Shown: positions 51,729-62,486, numbered from the stretch's first letter. The stretch: 64,000 nt of DNA from Alistipes sp. (GCA_017398045.1 JAFQHI010000021.1:52011-116010); one strand, 5' to 3'. The notes: generated by a model from the letters alone, not told the origin. A program made the numbers and translations.

Positions 51729-53546
51729 TTAGATACCCATCTCTTTAAGGTAGAACTTCAGTGTCTCAAGCACATTCGACTTCACGTTGATGAAGTTCGT
51801 AATGCCCTGTGCCTCCAGCTCGGGGGTGCAGGCAGGTGCGCCGGCAACCACCAGGATAGCCTTGCCACCCAGCAGCTCCTTCACCTTGGGGGCTACCTCG
51901 GCGTAGTCGTCGTCCGATGCGCAGACAACCACAATCTCGGCCTTCGAGGCGAGTGCGGCCTCTACGCCCTCCTCAACCGACTTGAAGAAGGTGTTGTCCT
52001 CCACACGGATACCGGCACAAGCGAAGAAGTTGCACGAGAACTGGGCGCGGGCGCGGGCCATACCGAGCGAACCGCACGTCAGCATGAAGGCCTTCGGGGT
52101 CTTGCCCGAGCGGTCAACCTCCAGACGCATCTTCTCGAAGGCCATGGCACCACGGTAGGCGTTCAGCACGTTGCCCTCCTTCAGGTCGCGCTCAACCGAC
52201 TCCATCGTGATCTCCTCACCGGCAACCTCCGTGAAGTTGGGGAACTGGTTGGCACCCAACAGAATCTGACGGCGCGTAGCGATGTTCTTCTCCTTCTGGG
52301 CAGCCGAAGCCTCAACCTTCTCCTTCACGAAACCGACCTCGTAAGCGGCAGCATAGCCACCCTTCTCCTCAACCTCGAGGAAGAGCTTCCAAGCCTCCTC
52401 GGCAATCGACTTCGTGAGGTTCTCGATGTAGTACGAACCACCGGCGGGGTCAACCACCTGGTCGAAATGCGACTCATGCTTCAGCAGCAGCTCCACGTTG
52501 CGGGCGATGCGCTTTGCGAACTCATCCGGCTCGGCATAAGCGGCGTTGAAGGGGACAACCTCCAGCGAGTTTACACCGGCAATGGCTGCCGACATCGCCT
52601 CGGTCGTACCGCGCAACATATTCACATAGGGGTCATAAACGCTCTGATTCCAGCGCGAGGTCTCGGCATGCACATACATCTTCGAAGCGCACTCCTTCTC
52701 GGGAGCGTAAGCCTTCACGATGTTGGCCCACAACATACGACCGGCACGGAACTTGGCAATCTCCATGAAGTAGTTCGACGATACGCTGAAGGTAAAGCGA
52801 ATCGAGCGGGCAGCGTCATCGGCCGAGATACCGGCATCGGTCAAACGGGTCATGTACTCCTGACCTGCCGAGAGGGCGAAAGCCAACTCCTCGACAATCG
52901 TCGAACCGGCATTGCCGAATACACGGGCATTGACCGTGATGGGGCGAACGTGCTTGTACTTGGCGCACTTCTTCACCAGCTCCACCACTGCATCGTTGCA
53001 GCACGAGCAGATGGCACCCTTCTGGGCCATACCCTTCACAACGGGGTCGGCCGAGAACGAAATGAAGGCATCCTCCAGACCCTCCTTCTCCAACTTGGCC
53101 AATACCAGGTCGGCAACCTCTACGCAGAACGAGAGGTTCACGGCGGGAATCACGATACCCTTGAGCAACTCGTCGAGCTGCTCGGCCGTAAGCTCTACAC
53201 CGCAGGTGCAGAAGCCGAGCGAATCAACGCCCGAGTTGAGCAACTTGAGTGCCTCGGCGTTGGCCTCGGCCACATCCTTTACAACCACCGTCTGGTGGAT
53301 ACGCCACTCGTTGTTGGCGCGCGTTCCGCGTACATAGGGGAACTCACCTGCCTTCGTTTGCAGGAACTCGATGCCCTCGAGGTTCTCGGCACGGTAGTAG
53401 GGCTTGAGGTTGAAACCCTCGCCCGTACGCCATACCAGCTTACGCTCGTAGTCGGCACCCTTGAGGTCGGCTGTAATCACCTCCTCCCACTTCTCGGTCG
53501 GAACCGCGGGGAATTCGGCGAACAGCTTTTCATTAAGATTTGCCAT
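51729..53546 (-). CDS. mutA: Methylmalonyl-CoA mutase small subunit
   Basis: Partner of MutB in the heterodimer. It has the same barrel architecture ([95 protein letters not shown]), but its C-terminal domain lacks the DxHxxG cobalamin motif ([19 protein letters not shown]), as expected for the non-catalytic chain. 605 aa. It is first in mutA-mutB. No epimerase or G-protein chaperone gene lies beside it in this window. Confidence 0.95.
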   Translation of the reverse strand: MANLNEKLFAEFPAVPTEKWEEVITADLKGADYERKLVWRTGEGFNLKPYYRAENLEGIEFLQTKAGEFPYVRGTRANNEWRIHQTVVVKDVAEANAEALKLLNSGVDSLGFCTCGVELTAEQLDELLKGIVIPAVNLSFCVEVADLVLAKLEKEGLEDAFISFSADPVVKGMAQKGAICSCCNDAVVELVKKCAKYKHVRPITVNARVFGNAGSTIVEELAFALSAGQEYMTRLTDAGISADDAARSIRFTFSVSSNYFMEIAKFRAGRMLWANIVKAYAPEKECASKMYVHAETSRWNQSVYDPYVNMLRGTTEAMSAAIAGVNSLEVVPFNAAYAEPDEFAKRIARNVELLLKHESHFDQVVDPAGGSYYIENLTKSIAEEAWKLFLEVEEKGGYAAAYEVGFVKEKVEASAAQKEKNIATRRQILLGANQFPNFTEVAGEEITMESVERDLKEGNVLNAYRGAMAFEKMRLEVDRSGKTPKAFMLTCGSLGMARARAQFSCNFFACAGIRVEDNTFFKSVEEGVEAALASKAEIVVVCASDDDYAEVAPKVKELLGGKAILVVAGAPACTPELEAQGITNFINVKSNVLETLKFYLKEMGI

Positions 53547-53602
53547 AACTGTTTTTTAGTTAATATGATTAAATTGAATATAGCTTGTCTAAAATAGGCG
53601 CG

Positions 53603-53610
53603 TAAAGATA
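53603..53610 (-). promoter_or_regulatory. Probable promoter -7 box of mutA-mutB
   Basis: TATCTTTA on the minus strand, one base from consensus, about 57 bases before the mutA start. Confidence 0.45.
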
Positions 53611-53720
53611 CACATTATAAATCAAAGAAAGAAACTTTTTGTTAGTTTTCTAACAGCAAAAACAAAAAAGAGGCGGGCAATCGTCAAAGACCACCCGCCA
53701 CAACTCAAAAAAAGGGTTTG

Positions 53721-54131
53721 TTACCGTTTGCGGAAATAGCTGCGCTGCACGGCACTCCCGACCCATTCGCTCTCAAAATCAAAGTCGAACAGCAAGACCA
53801 AATCGCGCGCCGAGAGTCGTTCTATAGCACACCACTCAACACCGGCAACATATAATTTATTTCCCCTAACGGCATACTCCGTATAACGACCATTCATCAG
53901 GTCCTCATCATCATAGACGACAAACTCTGTCGGCGTAAATACCACATACACCTCGCCACGCTCATAACGATACTCCTCCACTTCACCATCGTCATAGGTA
54001 TAGGTTTCGAGGTAGCAGTCCCATGTACCTATCAACTGCTCATACGCCGCACCTCCTTCATCGTCCGAACTCGAACAACCGACAAACAGCATACCGACAA
54101 GCAGCAAGGCACACCAACGTAACTTTTTCAT
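53721..54131 (-). CDS. Small predicted lipoprotein, lipocalin-like
   Basis: I do not recognise a named family with confidence. The 136-aa protein has a lipoprotein signal with Cys19 (LFVGCSSSDDE). It is followed by a single domain that starts LIGTWDCYLETYTYDDGEVEEY and continues with alternating strands (VYVVFTPTEFVVYDD, YTEYAVRGNKLYVAG), a pattern shared by many Bacteroidetes lipocalin-like lipoproteins. It is acidic and rich in Tyr. It stands alone with its own promoter, between mutA and glnN. Confidence 0.7.
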   Translation of the reverse strand: MKKLRWCALLLVGMLFVGCSSSDDEGGAAYEQLIGTWDCYLETYTYDDGEVEEYRYERGEVYVVFTPTEFVVYDDEDLMNGRYTEYAVRGNKLYVAGVEWCAIERLSARDLVLLFDFDFESEWVGSAVQRSYFRKR

Positions 54132-54157
54132 ATCCGATATTTTTTATCAATGTTCTA

Positions 54158-54165
54158 CAAAGATA
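54158..54165 (-). promoter_or_regulatory. Promoter -7 box of the small lipoprotein gene
   Basis: TATCTTTG on the minus strand, 26 bases before the start. Confidence 0.6.
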
Positions 54166-54229
54166 ACCATTCTTGCACTTTTACAAAAGGTCTCACCGAG
54201 CAGGCAAAGGAAGAACAAACACCATATAA

Positions 54230-54440
54230 ACCATTTTTCAACTATTTCACCTCTATTTTTACAAAAATCACAAAATCCCATTTTTAGGAAATCACCCCGA
54301 TTTTTCACCTACATTTTCGAAAAACTACCCAAAATTTCACCACAACGCTTGAAAAATCACCCGATTTTTCGAAAAAAGCGCATAAAATTCACACTATTCC
54401 CCAAAATTTGTCATTTTTCGATGCAGGAAGAAAAACGAAA
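54230..54440. promoter_or_regulatory. AT-rich region with repeated TCACC words upstream of glnN
   Basis: The gap of about 350 bases between the lipoprotein gene and glnN has no gene. From 54236 to 54412 it is built of A/T tracts interrupted by TTTCACC or AATCACC words, at about 54245, 54290, 54303, 54335 and 54355, plus ATTCACA near 54387. They all point the same way. This may be a regulatory or curved DNA region for glutamine synthetase; no protein is known to me for these words. Confidence 0.35.
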
Positions 54441-54445
54441 ATATT

Positions 54446-54453
54446 TATCTTTG
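54446..54453 (+). promoter_or_regulatory. Promoter -7 box of glnN
   Basis: TATCTTTG, 27 bases before the start. There is no good TTTG at the normal distance, which may indicate activator dependence. Confidence 0.55.
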
Positions 54454-54480
54454 CAAAAACGAATCTAAACAAACAAAACA

Positions 54481-56664
54481 ATGTCATCCCTGTTGCGATT
54501 TAAGATGGTCGATGCGGCCATCAACCACACAGCCGTGGAGGTAGATGCCCCCGAAGGCCGCCCGTCGGATTATTTCGGAGCCAAAGTATTCGGCCGAGAG
54601 GCGATGCGCAAATACCTCGACAAAAAGACCTACGAGGCCCTCTCGGACACGATGGCCAACGGCACACCCCTGAAGCGCGAGGTGGCCGATTCGATTGCTG
54701 CCGGTATGCGCCAATGGGCCTTGGAGCATGGAGCCGACCACTACACCCACTGGTTCCAGCCCCTCACGGGCGGTACGGCCGAGAAGCACGATGCTTTTGC
54801 ACAGCCCGACGGCTTCGGAGGTGTGATTGAGGAGTTCTCGGGCAAGCTGCTCGCCCAATCCGAACCGGATGCCTCCTCCTTCCCCAACGGTGGTATTCGC
54901 AACACCTTCGAAGCGCGTGGTTATTCGGCCTGGGACCCCGCATCGCCCGCCTTTATTGTCGATACGACGCTCTGTATTCCGACCGTCTTTATCGCCTACA
55001 CGGGTGAGGCATTGGACTATAAAGTTCCCCTCTTGCGCTCGATTTCGGCCGTCGATAAGGCCGCCACGGAGGTCTGCCACTACTTCGACCGCTCGGTCGA
55101 GAAGGTCTATACCTACCTCGGCTGGGAGCAGGAGTATTTTCTCGTCGATGAGAGTCTTTGGGCCGTGCGTCCCGACCTGATGCTCACCGGTCGCACGCTG
55201 ATGGGCCACGAATCGGCCAAGAATCAGCAACTCGAGGACCACTATTTCGGGGCCATTCCCACGCGCGTGATTGCCTTTATGAAGGAGCTGGAGTATGAGT
55301 GCCTGAAACTCGGCATTCCGGTCAAGACGCGCCACAATGAGGTGGCTCCCAACCAGTTCGAGCTGGCTCCCGTCTATGAGGAGGCCAACCTGGCGAACGA
55401 CCACAACCAGCTGCTGATGACCATCATGGACAAGATTGCCCGCCGCCATAAGTTCCGCGTCCTGCTGCACGAAAAGCCCTTCAAGGGCATCAACGGCTCG
55501 GGTAAGCACAACAACTGGTCGCTCGGTACCGACACGGGGGTCAATCTGATGGGACCGGGTAAAACCGCTTCGGAGAATCTGCAATTTATCACCTTCCTGG
55601 TCAACACGATTTCGGCCGTCCACAAGCACAACGGCCTGCTGAAGGCGGCCATCATGAGTGCCACGAACGCCCATCGTCTGGGTGCAAACGAGGCTCCGCC
55701 GGCCATCATCTCGACCTTCCTCGGTACGCAGGTCTCGGCCGTACTCGATAAGTTGGCCGATTCGAGGAGCGACAATGCCATCCGCTTCGATGCCAAGGGG
55801 GTCTTTAAGATGAGCGGCATTTCGCACATCCCCACCCTGCTGCTCGACAATACGGACCGCAACCGCACCTCACCCTTCGCCTTTACGGGTAACCGATTCG
55901 AGTTCCGCGCCGTAGGTTCTTCGGACAATTGTGCCGAGGCCATCATCACCCTCAACACGATTTTGGCCGACGAGCTGACCGCCTTCAAGCAGGAGGTGGA
56001 TGCCAAAATCGAGCGCGGCATGAAGAAGGAGAAGGCCATTTACGAGGTGCTGAAGCAGAAAATCAACGCCTCACGTGCCATCCGCTTCGACGGCAACGGC
56101 TATGCCGACGAGTGGCGTGCGGAGGCCGAGCGGAGAGGGCTGGATTGCGAGACCTCCACACCGCTCATCTTCGACCGCTACCTGACTCCCGAAACGGTGG
56201 CGTTGTTTGCCCGCACCGGCGTCTATTCGCAGGTCGAGCTGGAGGCTCGCACCGAGGTCAAGTGGGAGACCTATGTCAAGAAGATTCAAATCGAAGGGCG
56301 CGTGCTGGGCGATTTGGTGATGAACCACATCGTTCCGACCGCATCGCGCTACGAGGCGGCCCTGCTCGACAAGGTCTATAAGATGTCGCAAATCGGCTCG
56401 GGACTGAATGCCGATGCCGATATCGCCCTCATCAAACGCATTCAGGACCACACGGCCGAGATTGTACGGCTCTCGGAAGAGCTGGTCGAGGCACGCAAAA
56501 AGGCCAACCGCATCGAGGATATGCGACTAAAAGCCATCGCCTACCACGACACGGTGGAGGGCTACTTCGAGCGCATCCGCGACCATGTCGATAAGCTCGA
56601 AGAGATTGTCGATGACCAGATTTGGCCCCTGCCGAAGTACCGCGAATTACTCTTCTTACGCTAA
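54481..56664 (+). CDS. glnN: Glutamine synthetase type III
   Basis: ATP-dependent ammonia assimilation into glutamine. The 727-aa length and sequence are those of GSIII, the large form common in Bacteroidetes. Segments: the N-terminal MVDAAINHTAVEVDAPEGRPSDYFGAKVFG, HYTHWFQPLTGGTAEKHDAF, WEQEYFLVD (metal Glu), RHNEVAPNQFELAPVYEEANLANDHNQLLM, HEKPFKGINGSGKHNNWSL (nucleotide and His loop), NRTSPFAFTGNRFEFRAVGSS (Arg cluster), and a long helical C-terminus. The polygalacturonase gene starts 36 bases downstream without a visible terminator between. Confidence 0.97.
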   Translation: MSSLLRFKMVDAAINHTAVEVDAPEGRPSDYFGAKVFGREAMRKYLDKKTYEALSDTMANGTPLKREVADSIAAGMRQWALEHGADHYTHWFQPLTGGTAEKHDAFAQPDGFGGVIEEFSGKLLAQSEPDASSFPNGGIRNTFEARGYSAWDPASPAFIVDTTLCIPTVFIAYTGEALDYKVPLLRSISAVDKAATEVCHYFDRSVEKVYTYLGWEQEYFLVDESLWAVRPDLMLTGRTLMGHESAKNQQLEDHYFGAIPTRVIAFMKELEYECLKLGIPVKTRHNEVAPNQFELAPVYEEANLANDHNQLLMTIMDKIARRHKFRVLLHEKPFKGINGSGKHNNWSLGTDTGVNLMGPGKTASENLQFITFLVNTISAVHKHNGLLKAAIMSATNAHRLGANEAPPAIISTFLGTQVSAVLDKLADSRSDNAIRFDAKGVFKMSGISHIPTLLLDNTDRNRTSPFAFTGNRFEFRAVGSSDNCAEAIITLNTILADELTAFKQEVDAKIERGMKKEKAIYEVLKQKINASRAIRFDGNGYADEWRAEAERRGLDCETSTPLIFDRYLTPETVALFARTGVYSQVELEARTEVKWETYVKKIQIEGRVLGDLVMNHIVPTASRYEAALLDKVYKMSQIGSGLNADADIALIKRIQDHTAEIVRLSEELVEARKKANRIEDMRLKAIAYHDTVEGYFERIRDHVDKLEEIVDDQIWPLPKYRELLFLR

Positions 56665-56700
56665 CCAACATTCCAACACTTTCTAACACTATTCAACCAC

Positions 56701-58269
56701 ATGAAACGAATCCTTTCCCTCTTTGCGTTGCTCCTTGTAGCAGCCATCGCCACCGCGCAGGTACACATCCCGACCCGTGACGAGGTGGGAGCCGCGGTTT
56801 GTCCGACGGAGATTGCCCCCATCAAGGCCCCCTTCTATATGCCCGAGATGGTGCGCCCCACCTTCCCCGACTACACCGTAAGGGTCGCCTGCCCCACCAA
56901 TGGCGATATGGCAACACGCGCCATCCAAAAGGCCATTGACCAGACCGCAAAACGGGGCGGTGGTCGCGTCATCGTCCCTGCGGGCCATTGGCACACGGGG
57001 CGCATCACGCTCAAGAGCAACGTGGAACTCCACCTCGAAGAGGGGTGTGAACTCCACTTCAGCGGTGAAATCGAGGACTACCTGCCGGCCGTCTTTACGA
57101 CCAACGAGGGGGTCGAGATTACCTCGCTCGGAGCCTGCATCTACGCCTGCGACGAGGAGAACATCGCCCTCACGGGCAAGGGCCGTCTGATTGGTCCGAA
57201 AAGCGGTTCGATTAAAGAAAGACAAGTTTCGTTTGCGGTCGAGAAAATCGATATCAACACCCCCGTCGAGAAGCGCATCTACGACGGACGCAATGGCGGA
57301 GAGGTCTTTCTTCCCACCTTCTTCGGCCCGATTAACTGCAAGAAGGTCTTCCTGGAGGGGGTAAAGTTCGAGCAGGGCTTCTTCTGGAACATCGCACCGG
57401 TCTATTGCGAGGAGCTTATCATCCGTGGCGTGGAGGTCGAGTCGGTCGGTATTCCGCGTGGCGACGGTGTCGATATCACCTGCTGTAAATATGTCCTGAT
57501 TGAGTACTCGACAATGGGTTGCGGCGATGATAACTTCGCCATGAAGGGCGGCCGCAACGAGTATGGCGAGGCGATTGGTCGCGCCTCTGAGAACATCGTC
57601 ATGCGCCACTGCCTCACCCTGCGTGGCCATGGAGGTATCACCTGCGGCAGCGAAACGGCCGGCTGGATTCGCAACCTCTATACGCACGACTGCGTCTTTG
57701 ACGGCACCCAAATCGGCATCCGCTTCAAGACCCGCCGTCCGCGTGCCGGAGGTGGCGAGAACCTCACCTACGAGCGCATCCGTATGCGCACCACGAAGGG
57801 GGCCATCGTCTGGGATATGCTCGGCAACCCCGCTTGGACGGGCGAGCTGGCTTCGCGTTTTCCGGTGCGCAGCTGGACGAAACTTACGCCCGCATTCCGC
57901 GCCATCACCATCCGCGATATCGTGGTGGAGGGATGCCGTGAGTTGATTGATATGAAGTCGATTCCCGAAAGCCCCGTGCGCTACCTGCAAATCGAGAACC
58001 TGACGCTCGATATGCGCCATACGCAGTGCGATTGGGACGATGCACGCAACCGCAAGCTGATGTTGCTGCGCGATGTGGAGGGAATGTCGATGCGCAATTT
58101 CAAGATGATTGGGGCTAAAAAACCGCTTATCGAGGTGGTCGATGGTCGCAACCTCTTGTTCGAAAATTGGACGACCGAGGGCATCACCCCCGAAATGCAC
58201 TTCGAGGGACCCCTCACGGGCGACATCCGTTTCTACAACAGTCCGGGCTGGGAGCAGTTCACCCGCTAA
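56701..58269 (+). CDS. Glycoside hydrolase family 28 polygalacturonase, secreted
   Basis: Inverting pectin hydrolase. A signal peptide (1-20, ending ATAQ) precedes a right-handed beta-helix. All GH28 signature groups are visible: GDGVDITCCK (first Asp), GCGDDNFAMKGG (Asp276-Asp277), GHGGITCGSE (His310) and the RFKTRR equivalent of RIK. AIDQTAKRGGGRVIVPAGHWHTG is the typical N-terminal helix entry. 522 aa. Exo- versus endo-action cannot be told from sequence. It adds pectin use to the GH set at 38-45 kb. Confidence 0.9.
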   Translation: MKRILSLFALLLVAAIATAQVHIPTRDEVGAAVCPTEIAPIKAPFYMPEMVRPTFPDYTVRVACPTNGDMATRAIQKAIDQTAKRGGGRVIVPAGHWHTGRITLKSNVELHLEEGCELHFSGEIEDYLPAVFTTNEGVEITSLGACIYACDEENIALTGKGRLIGPKSGSIKERQVSFAVEKIDINTPVEKRIYDGRNGGEVFLPTFFGPINCKKVFLEGVKFEQGFFWNIAPVYCEELIIRGVEVESVGIPRGDGVDITCCKYVLIEYSTMGCGDDNFAMKGGRNEYGEAIGRASENIVMRHCLTLRGHGGITCGSETAGWIRNLYTHDCVFDGTQIGIRFKTRRPRAGGGENLTYERIRMRTTKGAIVWDMLGNPAWTGELASRFPVRSWTKLTPAFRAITIRDIVVEGCRELIDMKSIPESPVRYLQIENLTLDMRHTQCDWDDARNRKLMLLRDVEGMSMRNFKMIGAKKPLIEVVDGRNLLFENWTTEGITPEMHFEGPLTGDIRFYNSPGWEQFTR

Positions 58270-58289
58270 CAAGCATCACACACCTATAC

Positions 58290-58323
58290 AAAGAGAGGGT
58301 CTCCGGTGGAGACCCTCTCTTTG
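58290..58323. terminator. Bidirectional terminator between the GH28 gene and tkt
   Basis: AAAGAGAGGGTCTCC/GGAGACCCTCTCTTT, a 15-bp perfect stem with loop GGT. Confidence 0.92.
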
Positions 58324-58337
58324 TGCTATCATCGGTA

Positions 58338-60368
58338 CTACTTACCGAGCATCTTCTTCACCTCGGCAGCGACGGTCGTACCGTTGTAGCCGAACTTCTC
58401 ATCCAGCACCTTGTAGGGAGCCGAATAGCCGAAGTGGTCGAGGCCGTGGATATAGCCGTTCTCACCTACCAGACCCAGCAGGTTTACCGGCAGACCCGAC
58501 GTCATACCATAGCGCGGCAGCCCTGCGGGCAGCACGCTCTCCTGGTACGAGCGGGGCTGGTCGCGGAACAGGCCCTCACTCGGCACATTCACCACGCGCA
58601 CGGCGATACCCTCCTCGGCGAGCTTCTCGGCACCCTCCACGAGGGTCGAAACCTCCGAACCGGTAGCCACCAATACGGCAGCAGGCTTGGCGGCATCCAT
58701 CACCACGTAGCCACCCTTGGCAATCTGCAAGGCCTCCTCACGACGCTGACGACCCAACGTAGGCAGGGTCTTGATGTTCTGACGCGACAGAATCAGGGCC
58801 ACGGGACGCTGCTCCTCCAAAGCGAGTTTCCAAGCCGTTACGGTCTCCTCGCCATCACCCGGACGCAGCACAACCATCGAACGCTCACCGTGGTGGTTCT
58901 TCAGATGCTCCATCAGGCGAATCTGTGCCTCATGCTCAATGGGCTGGTGGGTAGGACCATCCTCACCAACACGGAACGAGTCGTGGGTCCAGATATAAAT
59001 CACGTGCAGGCGCATCAGGGCCGAAAGGCGCACGGCCGGCTTCATATAATCCGAGAATACGAAGAAGGTACCGCAAGCGGGAATCACACCACCGTGCAGA
59101 GCCATACCGTTCATCACGCAGGCCATCGTCAGCTCCGAAACACCGGCCTGGAAGAACTTACCCGTGAAGTCGCCCTTCGTAAAGGCCGTCGTCTTCTTCA
59201 GGTAGCCGTCCGTCTTATCCGAGTTCGAGAGGTCGGCCGAAGCCACCACCAGGTTCTCCACCTTGTCGGCCAATACACTCAATACGGTGGCCGAAGCGGC
59301 ACGCGTAGCTACGTCGGCCTTCATCTCAATCGACTTGTAGTCGATTTCGGGCAGCTCGTTCTTAAGGAACTTATCGAGCTTCGTTGCGAGAGCCTTGTTC
59401 TCCTGACGCCAAGCCTTCTCCGTCGCGGCCATCTCGTCGCTCCAGCCCTTCAGCTCCTCCTTGCGGGCAGCAAAAGCGGCCTCCGACTCGGCAAAGATTT
59501 GGAACGGATGCTCCACATCGGCACCCAGGTTCTTCATCGTCCCTGCGAAATCGGCACCGGCAGCCGACAGGGGCTGACCGTGGGTCGAAACCTTATCCTC
59601 GAACGACGAACCATCGGCAGCTACGGCACCCTTACCCATAATCGTCTTGCCGATAATCAGGGTCGGACGCTCGGTCTCCTCGTTGGCAGCCTTCAAGGCG
59701 GCGCGAATCTCGTCGATATTGTGGCCATCGACCTTCAGCACATTCCAATTCCAGGCCTTGTACTTCATCTCGACATCCTCCGTATCGACCTCTTCAACCT
59801 TGGTCGAGAGCTGGATATTGTTCGAATCGTAGTACATGATGAAGTTCGCAAGACCGAGGTGGCCGGCAATGCGACCCACGCCCTGCGAAATCTCCTCCTC
59901 AACGGCACCATCCGAAATGTAGGCATAGGTCTTGTGTGCCATCCACTCGCCAAAGCGAGCCACCATAAAACGCTCGGCAATGGCAGCACCGAGGGCGATG
60001 GCATGGCCCTGACCCAGCGGACCCGACGAGTTCTCCACACCGCGCATCACATCCACCTCGGGGTGACCGGGCGTTACACTGCCCCATTGGCGCAGATTCT
60101 CCAAATCCTCCATCGAGTAATTCCCTGCCAGTGCAAGCGTTGCGTAGAGCATCGGCGACATGTGGCCCGGGTCGAGGAAGAATCGGTCACGATAGGGGTG
60201 ATCCATCTTCTGGGGGTCATAATTAAGGAACTCGGTAAAGAGGACGGCCATAAAATCGGCACCGCCCATCGAGCCGCCGGGGTGACCCGACTTGGCCTTT
60301 TCGACCATTGCGGCCGACAAGACACGGATGTTGTCGGCAACGCGCTTCAATTCGGAATTAGTAGCCAT
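58338..60368 (-). CDS. tkt: Transketolase
   Basis: Thiamine diphosphate enzyme of the non-oxidative pentose phosphate pathway, moving two-carbon units between sugar phosphates. It is the full single-chain form (676 aa). The N-terminal domain has KSGHPGGSMGGADF, LDPGHMSPMLYA and the ThDP motif SDGAVEEEISQGVGRIAGHLGLANFIMYYDSNNIQLS. The central domain has GMALHGGVIPACGTFFVFSDYMKPAVRLSAL, HDSFRVGEDGPTHQP (catalytic His region) and RPGDGEET, and a C-terminal domain follows. It lies 38 bases downstream of clpX on the same strand. Confidence 0.96.
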   Translation of the reverse strand: MATNSELKRVADNIRVLSAAMVEKAKSGHPGGSMGGADFMAVLFTEFLNYDPQKMDHPYRDRFFLDPGHMSPMLYATLALAGNYSMEDLENLRQWGSVTPGHPEVDVMRGVENSSGPLGQGHAIALGAAIAERFMVARFGEWMAHKTYAYISDGAVEEEISQGVGRIAGHLGLANFIMYYDSNNIQLSTKVEEVDTEDVEMKYKAWNWNVLKVDGHNIDEIRAALKAANEETERPTLIIGKTIMGKGAVAADGSSFEDKVSTHGQPLSAAGADFAGTMKNLGADVEHPFQIFAESEAAFAARKEELKGWSDEMAATEKAWRQENKALATKLDKFLKNELPEIDYKSIEMKADVATRAASATVLSVLADKVENLVVASADLSNSDKTDGYLKKTTAFTKGDFTGKFFQAGVSELTMACVMNGMALHGGVIPACGTFFVFSDYMKPAVRLSALMRLHVIYIWTHDSFRVGEDGPTHQPIEHEAQIRLMEHLKNHHGERSMVVLRPGDGEETVTAWKLALEEQRPVALILSRQNIKTLPTLGRQRREEALQIAKGGYVVMDAAKPAAVLVATGSEVSTLVEGAEKLAEEGIAVRVVNVPSEGLFRDQPRSYQESVLPAGLPRYGMTSGLPVNLLGLVGENGYIHGLDHFGYSAPYKVLDEKFGYNGTTVAAEVKKMLGK

Positions 60369-60406
60369 AATGTTAAGTTGTATAATTGATTATTGATTGT
60401 TCTTCG

Positions 60407-61681
60407 TTATCCTACCTGCTTCAGTTGCGCGAGATTGGCCCTCTCGAACCGCTCGCGGGCATAGTCGAGCGTCACGGTGAAGCGGGTCAAATCGCTCGAC
60501 GGCAGCTCGAACATCGCATCGGTCATAATCGCCTCGGCAATCGAGCGCAAGCCACGCGCTCCGAGTTTGAACTCCACGGCCTTATCAACGATATACTCCA
60601 GCACCTCCTGCTCGAACTTCAGCTCCACGCCATCCATCTCGAACAAACGCTCGTATTGGCGCACGATGGCATTCTTCGGCTCGGTGAGAATCTTGAGCAG
60701 TGCCTCGCGTCCCAGCGGTTGCATGAAGGTCAGCACCGGCAGACGACCCACCAACTCGGGTATCAACCCGAACGAGCGCAAATCCTGCGGCAGGATGTAC
60801 TTCATCAAATTGTTGCGGTCCACCTGCTCGGTCTTCACGCGACCATAGCCCAAAGCGCGGGTATTGAGGCGTTGGGCAATCTTCTTCTCGATGCCGTCAA
60901 ACGCGCCACCGCAAATGAAGAGGATGTTGCGCGTATCGACCTGAATAAACTTCTGGTCGGGGTGCTTGCGACCTCCCTGGGGCGGCACATTAACGGTCGT
61001 ACCCTCCAGAATCTTCAGCAGGGCCTGCTGTACACCCTCGCCCGAAACATCGCGCGTGATGGAGGGGTTATCGCCCTTGCGGGCAATCTTATCAATCTCG
61101 TCGATAAAGACAATACCGCGTTCGGCCTCCTCGACCTTGTAGTCGGCCACCTGCAACAGGCGCGAAAGGATGCTCTCGACATCCTCGCCCACGTAGCCGG
61201 CTTCGGTCAGCACCGTGGCATCGACAATCGTAAAAGGCACCTTCAGCAGCTTGGCAATCGTGCGGGCGATGAGGGTCTTACCCGTACCCGTGGGACCCAC
61301 CAGCACGATATTCGACTTGTCAATCTCCACTTCGCCCTCCTTGCGCTCGACCATGAGGCGTTTGTAGTGGTTATAGACAGCGACCGACATGGCGCGTTTC
61401 GCCTCGTCCTGCCCGATGACCCACTCATCGAGGAATTGTTTAATCTGCTGCGGTTTCATCAGCTCCTCCCGCTTGAAGGAGGGCTTTTGGGGGCGGTTCT
61501 CGGCCACCATCTCGTTGTCGAGCAGGATGCGATGGCCATTCTCGATGCACTTGTTGCAGATGTTGGCCCCATCCATTCCCTGGAAGAGAATCTCCACATC
61601 TGCACGCTTGGCACCGCAAAACGAGCAGCCCTCGCCGTTATGATTTCCGCCACCTCGGCGGTTGTTGTTTTTTTGCGTCAT
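60407..61681 (-). CDS. clpX: ClpX ATPase subunit of ClpXP
   Basis: AAA+ unfoldase that feeds ClpP. The N-terminal zinc domain has four Cys (Cys19, Cys22, Cys42, Cys45) in [19 protein letters not shown]...ICNKC. Walker A is [11 protein letters not shown], Walker B is [11 protein letters not shown], and the sensor and pore-loop blocks [28 protein letters not shown] and [11 protein letters not shown] follow. 424 aa. A 120-base low-complexity gap separates it from clpP, without a strong promoter that I can see. Confidence 0.97.
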   Translation of the reverse strand: MTQKNNNRRGGGNHNGEGCSFCGAKRADVEILFQGMDGANICNKCIENGHRILLDNEMVAENRPQKPSFKREELMKPQQIKQFLDEWVIGQDEAKRAMSVAVYNHYKRLMVERKEGEVEIDKSNIVLVGPTGTGKTLIARTIAKLLKVPFTIVDATVLTEAGYVGEDVESILSRLLQVADYKVEEAERGIVFIDEIDKIARKGDNPSITRDVSGEGVQQALLKILEGTTVNVPPQGGRKHPDQKFIQVDTRNILFICGGAFDGIEKKIAQRLNTRALGYGRVKTEQVDRNNLMKYILPQDLRSFGLIPELVGRLPVLTFMQPLGREALLKILTEPKNAIVRQYERLFEMDGVELKFEQEVLEYIVDKAVEFKLGARGLRSIAEAIMTDAMFELPSSDLTRFTVTLDYARERFERANLAQLKQVG

Positions 61682-61684
61682 AGT

Positions 61685-61801
61685 CTATTTTGAAAGGGCG
61701 GAAAAGGCGAGAAGGGCGAGAAGGGAGGCTGAGCCTACTGAAAAAACGCTCCTCTCTAACTCTTTCTCTCTAATCTCTCTTTCCTCTTTGCTCTTTGCTC
61801 T
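61685..61801. repeat. Low-complexity purine/pyrimidine words between clpP and clpX
   Basis: GGCGGAAAAGGCGAGAAGG-type words (61695-61727) and TCTCTTTCCTCTTTGCTC-type words (61755-61805). No gene; similar to the 11.1 kb gap. Confidence 0.55.
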
Positions 61802-62470
61802 TTATTTTCTCTTTGTCAGCACTTCGTCAATCAGGCCATACTCCTTGGCCTCCGAGGCCGAGAGCCAATAGTCGCGGTCGGCATCGCGCTCGATTTTCTT
61901 GAGCGACACCCCGGCGTGCTTGGCCAGAATCTCATACAGCTCGCGCTTGGTTTTGAGGATTTCACGAGCCGTGATTTCGATATCCGAGGCCTGTCCCTGC
62001 GCACCTCCCAGCGGCTGGTGAATCATCACGCGCGAGTGGGGCAACGCAGAACGCTTGCCGGCCTCACCGGCCGTCAGCAACACGGCACCCATCGAGGCGG
62101 CAAGACCCGTGCAGAGCGTCGCCACGTCACACGAAACGAGCTGCATCGTATCGTAGATACCAAGACCGGCCGTCACCGACCCACCGGGCGAATTGATGTA
62201 GAGCTGGATATCCTTCTCGGGGTCCACCGACTCCAAGAAGAGCAACTGCGCCTGGATGATATTGGCCGCATCATCATAAATCGGCGCACCGAGGAAGATG
62301 ATACGCTCCATCATCAGTCGCGAGAAGACATCCATCTGCGCCACGTTCAGCTGTCGCTCCTCGATAATCGTAGGCGACACATATCCTGCCGCAACCGACT
62401 GAAAATCATGCAACTTCAACGAGCTGATACCGCAATGTAGGCGGGCATATTTTTCAAATTCCGAAGCCAT
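61802..62470 (-). CDS. clpP: ATP-dependent Clp protease proteolytic subunit
   Basis: Serine peptidase of the ClpXP/ClpAP complexes. The triad is complete: Ser126 in [14 protein letters not shown], His151 in [10 protein letters not shown] and Asp200 in [39 protein letters not shown] is the substrate strand. 222 aa with a short N-terminal extension (about 20 residues) of the kind often processed. Upstream lies tig; a promoter box and the tig terminator overlap in the gap. Confidence 0.97.
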   Translation of the reverse strand: MASEFEKYARLHCGISSLKLHDFQSVAAGYVSPTIIEERQLNVAQMDVFSRLMMERIIFLGAPIYDDAANIIQAQLLFLESVDPEKDIQLYINSPGGSVTAGLGIYDTMQLVSCDVATLCTGLAASMGAVLLTAGEAGKRSALPHSRVMIHQPLGGAQGQASDIEITAREILKTKRELYEILAKHAGVSLKKIERDADRDYWLSASEAKEYGLIDEVLTKRK

Positions 62471-62486
62471 CGTTATTTTTCAAATA

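Noticed and set aside
58167-60389. Plus-strand frame of 740 codons opposite transketolase
   Set aside because: Begins inside the GH28 gene, crosses the terminator and reads antisense to an intact tkt.
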